From: Luteococcus sp052116585
GTDB lineage: Bacteria > Actinomycetota > Actinomycetes > Propionibacteriales > Propionibacteriaceae
DNA length: 64,000 bases
Assembly: GCF_052116585.1 (NCBI RefSeq)
Contig: NZ_JBQKKT010000016.1
Span: 6,873 to 70,872, forward strand
Reading direction: 5' to 3'
Shown here in pieces: positions 58,047-64,000 of this stretch. The first letter of the stretch is position 1. Every line of letters begins with the position of its first letter. A program made the position numbers and the translations under genes. The notes below the pieces were generated by a model, which saw only the letters and a list, made by a program, of their open reading frames with translations, did no database searches and was not told the DNA's origin.

Positions 58047-60673
58047 AGAACCCTCCGGAGCACCAGGGCCGCGGCGGCGGCCACGCCACCGATCGCGAAC
58101 TTGTACGGAACCTTCGGCCGGAATCCGGCATCGATGGGCGCCTCCCCCTCGGGCAGGGTCACGGTTCCACGATCGGCGTCCACGGTGATCAGCATGCCAG
58201 TCCTGATGCGACGAGTGGCGATGCCGGTGCCGAGCACGGCGGGCACGGCATATTCCCGCGCGACGATCGAACTGTGCGAAAGGGGCCCGCCAACGTCCGT
58301 GACGACGGCCGCCGCCATGGCGTACAGCGGCGTCCACTCAGGCGTCGTGATCGGGGAGACGATCACCTCGCCGGGCTGCATCCGCTCGAAGTCCTCTGGG
58401 CCGCGGATCACCCGCGCGACGGCGGTGATCCGGCCCTGGCTGACCCCCAGGCCCTTGATGACCGGGCCGTGCTGCTGGGTCTCCATGGCGGGCACGAGGC
58501 GGTGGAACATCCGGTGCCAGGCATTGCGGGGCAGCAGCTGTGGCGGGTTTGCGGCACGCTGGCCGCGCCAGACGACGCGTCGGGCCTCCAGCTCCTCGCG
58601 ACGGTTCGGCAGCTCGGCCAGGCCATCGTCCAGCTGCCGGGCGAGCTCTGCCAGCTCGTCGTGGCGCAGCCAGAAGACGTCGGCGGGCTCGTCCAGGCAA
58701 CCGGCCTTCACCAGCCGGGCGCCGAGCGTCAGCAGCATGCGCCGCATCACCGGCCAGGCCAGCCCCACCTCCATCAAGGCCTTCTCACGGGTGGGCCCCA
58801 CCTGCTGGGCACGGACCAGCAGCGGCTGCAGGATGGCCTTGCGGGCCGGATCCAGACGCTCCAACAGTTCCTGGGTGGCAGCCTCCCGCCCCTCCGCCTG
58901 GCGGGCCAGCTCCGCATCGGGGTCGGGCACGGTCCCCGCGAGCATGCCCTGCAGCTCGGCCAGCACCGCCGCCGGATCGTCGGCGGGCAGCGGCGCCATG
59001 AAATCCAGGTTCTCCACGGCCAGACCGTGTTCGTCCAGGTGCCGGGCCAGCCGTGTGGCGAACTCCGCGCCACTGGGCTCCTGGCGAAGCTCAGCCAGGG
59101 ATGCACCGGAGCGCACTGCGGCGGCCAGCCCAGGTTGCCCCGCGCACCACTGGGCGATCTGCCACAGGGAACGCGCGGCCTCCGTCGACGGGGACTCGAA
59201 GCCCTGCAGGAAGGTGGCGGCGGGCGGTCCGGCCACCTGCCGAGCCAGACCCGCGTACAGCCTGGTGAAGGGCAGCTCGGCGCTGGCCGCCAGGGGCACC
59301 AGTGCCTGCACGGCACCGTGGAAGGTGCACGCTCCCGTCAGGAGCTCCTGCACGGCCTCCACCAGATCGACGCTGCTGACCCTTTCCACCGAGCGGCCCT
59401 GCCAGGGCTCCACCACCTCACGGTAGGCGGGGTAGGCCTTGCCCCACAGGTCGTCGGCATTGAAGGTGCTGCGGCCCGCGATCGCGGAGACGGCCTGGGG
59501 GCTGCGCTTGAGCAGGTTCAGCATCCCCTCGCGGCTGTAGTAGTAGTACGCGTAGCCGTTGACGGTCGGGAAGTCGACATCCTCGGGGCGCAGTTCCACC
59601 TCGTCGTAGTACTCCACCAGCTGGCTGCGCACCGCACCGGCGACGGCTGGGCGAACCATGTCCGCGAAGAGCGGGCTCAGCGGGTCCGGCAGCTGCTCGG
59701 TGAGCGCAGCACGCACATACATGGCCTTGTCATCACTGACCGGCCAGGTCTCGGGGATGGGGCCCATGGTGCTCGGCAGCGCCGTGATCGCGCGCGTCTG
59801 CACCACCATCAGCCGGTCTGCGGCGAGCACCCACTCGATGTCCTGGGGTGAGCCGAAGTGGTCCGCGATCCGGCTCCCCAGCGCGGCGAGCTCCAAGGCC
59901 TTCTCGTCCGGCAGGGCCTGCGCCTTGCGCTGGGAGCGCTCCACGGCCACGTCCACCGTGCCGCGTCCCTGGGGCGCGGGCACCGTTCGGTGCGTCTTCT
60001 CGGCCAGCTCCCGGGCAATCACGGCCCCACCGCCAACCACCAACTGGTCGGCACCGCCACCGTGCACCGTCTGGTCACCCAGCCCGTAGTTGGCGCTGAT
60101 CAGCATTTCGTCGGGTCGGCCCGTCAGCGGGTTCGTGGTGAACAGCACTCCCGCTGCATCGGCGGGAACCATCTCCTGCACCACCACGGCGAGCTGGATG
60201 CGGGACTGGTCCACCCCGTGCTGGGCTCGGTAGACGATGGCGCGCTCATTCCACAGCGACGCAAAACAGTCCCGCACGGCGTCCAGCAGGTCCTGCGCAT
60301 CACGGATGTTGAGGTAGCTGTCCTGCTGGCCTGCCGCACTGGCGCCGGCCAGGTCCTCCGTCGTGCTCGACGAACGAACCGCCACGGGGACGCTGCCCAG
60401 CTCGGCCCAGGCCTGCAGCACCTCATCCGCCAGGTCCTGTGGCAGTGGTCGTCGCAGGAGCTCGGCGATCCCTGCTGCGTCGCCCTGGGCGAGCAGTCCT
60501 GCCAACTCCTGCTGGACGCCGGGCGCGGACAGGTGGTGCCGATAGGCCTGTGTGGTGATGGTGAATCCGCGCGGCACGGGGAAGCCGGCCTGCACCAGAT
60601 CTGCCAGATGTCCGCCCTTGCCACCGACGAGTGTCCGCTCTGCCTGCTGGTCGAACCAACTGATGTGTGCCAT
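58043..60673 (-). CDS. PEP synthase/rifampin phosphotransferase-like three-domain enzyme
   Basis: An 876-aa protein from ATG 60673. N-terminal ATP-grasp-like domain: VGGKGGHLADLVQAGFPVP, VAVRSSSTTEDLAGASAAGQ, VVVQEMVPADAAGVLFTTNP, FGSPQDIEWVLAADRLMVVQ. C-terminal swivelling phosphohistidine domain: TDVGGPLSHSSIVAREYAVP. The 870-aa length and LSHSSI site are closer to rifampin phosphotransferase (RPH) than to true PEP synthase, and no C-terminal PEP/pyruvate barrel is seen. Unusually, a hydrophobic tail (FAIGGVAAAAALVLRRVL) suggests a membrane anchor. The substrate of the middle domain is unknown. Operon with an Lrp regulator and a lipoprotein. Confidence 0.85.
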   Translation of the reverse strand: MAHISWFDQQAERTLVGGKGGHLADLVQAGFPVPRGFTITTQAYRHHLSAPGVQQELAGLLAQGDAAGIAELLRRPLPQDLADEVLQAWAELGSVPVAVRSSSTTEDLAGASAAGQQDSYLNIRDAQDLLDAVRDCFASLWNERAIVYRAQHGVDQSRIQLAVVVQEMVPADAAGVLFTTNPLTGRPDEMLISANYGLGDQTVHGGGADQLVVGGGAVIARELAEKTHRTVPAPQGRGTVDVAVERSQRKAQALPDEKALELAALGSRIADHFGSPQDIEWVLAADRLMVVQTRAITALPSTMGPIPETWPVSDDKAMYVRAALTEQLPDPLSPLFADMVRPAVAGAVRSQLVEYYDEVELRPEDVDFPTVNGYAYYYYSREGMLNLLKRSPQAVSAIAGRSTFNADDLWGKAYPAYREVVEPWQGRSVERVSSVDLVEAVQELLTGACTFHGAVQALVPLAASAELPFTRLYAGLARQVAGPPAATFLQGFESPSTEAARSLWQIAQWCAGQPGLAAAVRSGASLAELRQEPSGAEFATRLARHLDEHGLAVENLDFMAPLPADDPAAVLAELQGMLAGTVPDPDAELARQAEGREAATQELLERLDPARKAILQPLLVRAQQVGPTREKALMEVGLAWPVMRRMLLTLGARLVKAGCLDEPADVFWLRHDELAELARQLDDGLAELPNRREELEARRVVWRGQRAANPPQLLPRNAWHRMFHRLVPAMETQQHGPVIKGLGVSQGRITAVARVIRGPEDFERMQPGEVIVSPITTPEWTPLYAMAAAVVTDVGGPLSHSSIVAREYAVPAVLGTGIATRRIRTGMLITVDADRGTVTLPEGEAPIDAGFRPKVPYKFAIGGVAAAAALVLRRVL

Positions 60674-60680
60674 CGAGTCC

Positions 60681-61265
60681 TCACTCCACGCCGCGTCGTC
60701 GTCCTGCGCCGGGAGCCGGACGAGTCGTCGTCGCGGCCCTGGTCCGGCCTTGGCCCAGTCTAGGCTTCGCTCCTCGGCCGGCCGGTTCCCGGTTGTCCTC
60801 CAGCAGCGGCCGCATCCGGTAGCCGACCACCTCGCGCAGGAAGACGCTGGTGGAGGTGCGCACGATGCCCGGGCAGAGCCTGATCTCCTCGCTGACCCGG
60901 TACAGGTCGTCGGGATCGGTGGCCACCACGCGGCACAGCAGGTCCGTGCCCCCGGCCGGCGCGAAGCACTCCAGGACTTCTGGGATCCGGCGCAGGGCGG
61001 CCACCGCGGACTCCAGCTGGTGCTGGTCCAGTTCGGCAGAGACGGTGGCGGCCAGGCCGCGCCCGAGCGCTGCTGGAGGCACACGCGTGGAGGACAGGCG
61101 CAGCAGGCCGTGTTCCCGGTAGCGCTCCAGACGCGCCTGAACCGTCCCGCGGGCATATCCGGTGCGCTGGGCGATCAGCAGCACGGGCATGCGTGGGTCC
61201 TCGTCGAGGGCCAGCAGGATGTCCCGATCCGTCTGGTCCAGCTGATAACTCTCGGCGCTACGCAC
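60681..61265 (-). CDS. Lrp/AsnC family regulator
   Basis: A 194-aa protein. GTG 61265 is preferred (AAGGGA upstream), beginning 10 residues before the HTH; frames open up to 61352. HTH: LDQTDRDILLALDEDPRMPV, LLIAQRTGYARGTVQARLER. The C-terminal RAM domain (VLECFAPAGGTDLLCRVVAT, GIVRTSTSVFLREVVGYR) binds effectors and oligomerises. A basic tail of 25 residues is added. It lies 7 bases ahead of the PEP-synthase-like gene and probably controls the operon. Confidence 0.85.
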   Translation of the reverse strand: MRSAESYQLDQTDRDILLALDEDPRMPVLLIAQRTGYARGTVQARLERYREHGLLRLSSTRVPPAALGRGLAATVSAELDQHQLESAVAALRRIPEVLECFAPAGGTDLLCRVVATDPDDLYRVSEEIRLCPGIVRTSTSVFLREVVGYRMRPLLEDNREPAGRGAKPRLGQGRTRAATTTRPAPGAGRRRGVE

Positions 61266-61327
61266 GGCCCTTCCCTTCACCAGGTGACACTTCTGCCCAG
61301 ATTGGACCACACCAGAAGTCGCCATGT

Positions 61328-61342
61328 GGTCATTCTGACCAA
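61328..61342 (-). promoter_or_regulatory. Candidate Lrp operator
   Basis: TGGTCATTCTGACCA, a 6-bp inverted repeat with a 3-base spacer, 63 bases upstream of the regulator start. The 15-bp dyad is the size expected for an Lrp/AsnC site and may mediate autoregulation. Confidence 0.45.
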
Positions 61343-61482
61343 GTGTTTCCAATCCTATTGCGCAGATCGGCCACCTGGTTGCACATTGGAGTCATCCAAG
61401 GAGCCCACAAGGCCACCAGGCACGACATCCCGACGAAGCCCACGAGGCAACCAGGGACAGGGAGAGGCGTCAGTACCCGACG

Positions 61483-61516
61483 ACCCGCGTCACAGGAAAA
61501 CCCGCGTCACAGAAAA
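61483..61516. repeat. 17-bp direct repeat
   Basis: ACCCGCGTCACAG followed by an A run occurs at 61483 and again at 61500. Lies in the gene-free gap between the Lrp gene and tRNA-Arg (61266-61706), which otherwise holds the operator and two hairpins. Confidence 0.6.
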
Positions 61517-61535
61517 GACAGCAGGCAGCAAGCAG

Positions 61536-61583
61536 AACGCCCCAGCCGGAATCCAGGTTCATCTGGATCCGGGCTGGGGCGTT
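61536..61583. terminator. Long hairpin in the Lrp-tRNA gap
   Basis: 21-bp arms (61536-61556 and 61563-61583, starting AACGCCCCAGCC) with two mismatches and a 6-nt loop GTTCAT. Probably a backup terminator for the leftward tRNA-Arg transcript. Confidence 0.75.
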
Positions 61584-61669
61584 CTGGCCCGTCAAAGCAC
61601 CATCAACTGAAGCTTCGTGCCACTGCGCGGAACATCGGAGACGACTGTGAGAAAGTCCACTGAACGCGA

Positions 61670-61703
61670 CAAAGGGCTCCGAGCAGATGCTCGGAGCCCT
61701 TTG
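61670..61703 (-). terminator. Terminator of tRNA-Arg
   Basis: Perfect 16-bp stem (CAAAGGGCTCCGAGCA / TGCTCGGAGCCCTTTG) with a 2-nt loop, 3 bases past the tRNA 3' end on the minus strand. Confidence 0.9.
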
Positions 61704-61706
61704 TTC

Positions 61707-61782
61707 TGGCGCACTCGGAGGGACTCGAACCCCCAACCTTCTGATCCGTAGTCAGATGCTCTATCCATTGAGCCACGAGTGC
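61707..61782 (-). tRNA. tRNA-Arg (anticodon ACG)
   Basis: Minus strand, 76 nt with CCA: acceptor GCACTCG/CGAGTGC, D-arm GGCTCAATGGATAGAGC, anticodon loop CTACGGA giving ACG, T-arm GGGGGTTCGAGTCCCTC. A34 should be deaminated to inosine by TadA. Confidence 0.96.
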
Positions 61783-61873
61783 TTGCCCTTGCGGCGAGAT
61801 ATGACTCTACATGCTCCCTGCTCGCGGTACAAATCGAAGATCATCACCCCCATCCGAAGCCCGAGATCGCAAG

Positions 61874-61904
61874 TGGACATCACGAGTGGGGTAGGCGATG
61901 ATAC
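61874..61904 (+). promoter_or_regulatory. Possible pckG promoter
   Basis: TGGACA (61874-61879) and TGATAC (61899-61904) are 19 bases apart, upstream of the leader hairpins. The spacing is on the long side, so this is tentative. Confidence 0.3.
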
Positions 61905-61916
61905 AACTCATCCCGG

Positions 61917-61950
61917 TGGTCTGTTTTGAGACCAGTTGCTCCACTGGTCT
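61917..61950 (+). promoter_or_regulatory. Leader with mutually exclusive hairpins before pckG
   Basis: Segment A TGGTCT (61917-61922), segment B AGACCAGT (61929-61936) and segment C ACTGGTCT (61943-61950). B can pair with A (6 bp, loop TGTTTTG region) or with C (8 bp, loop TGCTCC), not both. This is the layout of an attenuator or a protein-binding switch, 42 bases before the pckG start. Confidence 0.5.
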
Positions 61951-61991
61951 AGGGCATTCCGTCCGTACACCGACGTACAGGAGAGCACAGC

Positions 61992-63908
61992 ATGCAGGTT
62001 CCCAATTCTGATCCCGTCAACCCGCTCGACGACGAGCCGAAGAAGGACTTCGAGCGCAAGGACGTGAAGGACATCCCGGTGGAGGGCAAGGTCCCCGAGT
62101 ACCAGCCGGTCGTCGACTGGGTCAACGAGGTCGCCGCGCTCACGCAGCCCGACGCGATCCGTTACTGCGACGGCTCCGACGCCGAGTGGGATGAGCTGGT
62201 GGAGGTGCTGGTCAAGTCCGGCACGGCCGTCAAGCTCAACGAAGAGAAGATGCCCAACTCGATCTACTGCAAGTCGGATCCCGACGACGTGGCTCGCGTC
62301 GAGGATCAGACCTTCATCTGCTCCGAGAAGGAGGAGGACGCGGGTCCCACGAACAACTGGATGCACCCGGATGAGATGAAGGGCATCATGAACGGGCTCT
62401 TCGACGGCTCGATGCGTGGTCGCACGATGTACGTCATCCCGTTCTGCATGGGCCCGCTGGATGCCGAGGACCCCAAGTTCGGCATCGAGGTCACCGACTC
62501 CGCCTACGTGGTGCTGAGCATGAAGATCATGGCCCGCATGGGCCAGGCTGCCCTGGACGAGATGACCAAGCGCAATGCGCCCTTCGTCCCCTGCCTGCAC
62601 TCGGTCGGCATGCCGCTCGAACCCGGTCAGAAGGATGTCCCGTGGCCCTGCAATGACATCAAGTACATCGTGCACTTCCCCGAGGAGCGCGCGATCTGGA
62701 GCTACGGCTCGGGCTACGGCGGCAACGCCCTGCTGGGCAAGAAGTGCTACGCGCTGCGCATCGCCTCGGTGATGGGTCGCGACGAGGGCTGGATGGCCGA
62801 GCACATGCTGATCCTCAAGCTGACCAGCCCCGAGGGCAAGGCCTACCACTTGGCCGCCGCCTTCCCGAGCGCCTGCGGCAAGACCAACCTGGCCATGCTG
62901 GACCCGACCATCCCCGGCTGGAAGGTCGAGACCCTGGGCGACGACATCGCCTGGATCCGCATCGGCAAGGACGGCCGCATGTACGCGACCAACCCCGAGA
63001 ACGGCTTCTTCGGTGTGGCCCCGGGCACTGGCGCCTCGACCAACCCGAATGCCATGCGCACCATCGAGCAGGGCAACTCGATCTTCACCAATGTTGCCCT
63101 CACCGACCACGGCGGTGTCTGGTGGGAGGGCATGACCGAGGTCAAGCCCCCGCACCTGACCGACTGGAAGGGCCGCAGCTGGACCCCGGAGAACGGCCCG
63201 GAGGGTGGCCGCCCCAACGAGAAGGCCGCCCACCCGAACAGCCGCTTCTGCACCCCGATCGAGCAGTGCCCGATCCTCTCGGATGACTTCAACAACCCGG
63301 AGGGTGTCCCGCTGGACATCATCATCTTCGGCGGCCGCCGTGAGAACACCATCCCGCTGGTCACCCAGGCACGCGACTGGGACCACGGCGTGTACATGGG
63401 CGCCACCTGCTCCTCGGAGACCACGGCCGCGGCCAAGGGCGCTGTCGGCGTCCTGCGTCGCGACCCGATGGCCATGCTGCCCTTCATCGGCTACCACGTC
63501 GGTGACTACCTGCAGCACTGGGTGAACATGGGCAACAAGACCGACGAGGACAAGCTGCCCAAGATCTTCTACACCAACTGGTTCCGCAAGAGCGCCGAGG
63601 GCAAGTTCATCTGGCCTGGCTTCGGTGACAACAGCCGCGTGCTGAAGTGGATGATCGACCGCATCGAGGGCAAGGTCGAGGGTCAGGAGACCCCCGTCGG
63701 CATCGTGCCCGCCGCTGGCGAGCTCGACGTCGAGGGCCTGGAGATGACCCCCGAGCAGGTGGAGGAGTGCACCCGCTACGTCGCCCACGAGTGGGCCGAC
63801 GAGCTGCCGCGCCTGGAGTCCTGGCTCGAGAGCTTCGGTTCGAAGCTGCCCGAGTCGATCGCCAAGGAGCTCGACAAGGTCCGCGAGGCCATCAACGCCA
63901 CGAAGTGA
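61992..63908 (+). CDS. pckG: GTP-dependent phosphoenolpyruvate carboxykinase
   Basis: A 638-aa protein from ATG 61992 (AGGAGAG upstream). GTP-PEPCK motifs: the P-loop FPSACGKTNLAM, PFCMGPL, the metal/substrate segment YGGNALLGKKCYALRIAS, and MGATCSSETTAAAKG. It interconverts oxaloacetate and PEP with GTP/GDP, feeding gluconeogenesis or, in propionic-type metabolism, C4-C3 exchange. Slightly longer than most because of an acidic N-terminal extension (about 30 residues). Controlled probably through the upstream leader. Confidence 0.96.
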   Translation: MQVPNSDPVNPLDDEPKKDFERKDVKDIPVEGKVPEYQPVVDWVNEVAALTQPDAIRYCDGSDAEWDELVEVLVKSGTAVKLNEEKMPNSIYCKSDPDDVARVEDQTFICSEKEEDAGPTNNWMHPDEMKGIMNGLFDGSMRGRTMYVIPFCMGPLDAEDPKFGIEVTDSAYVVLSMKIMARMGQAALDEMTKRNAPFVPCLHSVGMPLEPGQKDVPWPCNDIKYIVHFPEERAIWSYGSGYGGNALLGKKCYALRIASVMGRDEGWMAEHMLILKLTSPEGKAYHLAAAFPSACGKTNLAMLDPTIPGWKVETLGDDIAWIRIGKDGRMYATNPENGFFGVAPGTGASTNPNAMRTIEQGNSIFTNVALTDHGGVWWEGMTEVKPPHLTDWKGRSWTPENGPEGGRPNEKAAHPNSRFCTPIEQCPILSDDFNNPEGVPLDIIIFGGRRENTIPLVTQARDWDHGVYMGATCSSETTAAAKGAVGVLRRDPMAMLPFIGYHVGDYLQHWVNMGNKTDEDKLPKIFYTNWFRKSAEGKFIWPGFGDNSRVLKWMIDRIEGKVEGQETPVGIVPAAGELDVEGLEMTPEQVEECTRYVAHEWADELPRLESWLESFGSKLPESIAKELDKVREAINATK

Positions 63909-63945
63909 TCTGCACTCAACGGCTGACACAGCCCTGAGCAGGCCA

Positions 63946-64000
<55 letters not shown>

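Overview
The window is very GC-rich, with GTG starts and strong AGGAGG-type ribosome sites. It carries actinobacterial hallmarks: a GTP-type PEP carboxykinase, a tRNA adenosine deaminase with its associated acidic protein, a LytR_C protein next to a VapB-like protein, and many Actinobacteria-type lipoproteins. I infer a high-GC actinobacterium, most likely Propionibacteriaceae or a close relative; this rests on gene content only. The last 55 bases are a nearly pure G run, best read as a contig-end artefact. Several genes in the first 18 kb carry frameshifts, so base-level accuracy there is suspect.

Layout. 0-4.8 kb: tail of a truncated gene, a DedA-like membrane protein, a frameshifted alpha/beta-hydrolase, and a minus-strand cassette of N-formylglutamate amidohydrolase (frameshifted), a QEGLA/HEIGTH metallopeptidase-like protein and a GshB-like ATP-grasp ligase. 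4.9-18.3 kb: four of five paralogous two-module membrane histidine kinases (HK1-HK4), interleaved with minisatellites, a succinate-semialdehyde-type dehydrogenase, an EVE-DUF3883 protein and a beta-helix lipoprotein. 18.3-26.5 kb: a FAD/Fe-S dehydrogenase, a NERD-helicase, a 60-aa orphan followed by a very long hairpin, a double-hotdog thioesterase, a Rieske lipoprotein, a YczE-type membrane protein and an SRPBCC protein. 26.8-29.8 kb: HK5 translationally coupled to the only response regulator in the window. 30-44.7 kb: mixed housekeeping and accessory genes (ankyrin, MpaB-like, MFS, a lone phospholipase-C C-terminal-like protein, MarC, an XRE regulator coupled to a sugar-binding lipoprotein, USP, HerA-like ATPase, K+/H+ antiporter, polysaccharide flippase). 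44.7-50.4 kb: tRNA-Ser, tadA and partner, upp, Nudix, GNAT, an AbiEi/DUF559 protein flanked by two related hairpin repeats, and menB. 50.4-54.8 kb: a complete selenocysteine locus (selD, selC, selA, selB). 54.9-64 kb: aromatic-ring monooxygenase, GDPD, an Lrp-PEP-synthase-like-lipoprotein operon, tRNA-Arg(ACG), and pckG behind a leader with mutually exclusive hairpins.

How parts may work together. HK5 plus its regulator is the only complete two-component pair; HK1 and HK2 keep intact ATP-binding motifs, while HK3 and HK4 keep the His box but have lost the ATPase motifs. I infer a sensor array in which several membrane kinases, some of them pseudokinases, may feed one regulator. selD/C/A/B together supply the selenocysteine machinery, although no selenoprotein is visible here. 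TadA would deaminate A34 of the tRNA-Arg(ACG) encoded 16 kb away. The strongest candidates for undescribed biology are the HK family, the GshB-QEGLA-FGase cassette, the EVE-DUF3883 protein, the paired covarying hairpins around the DUF559 gene, and the pckG leader.
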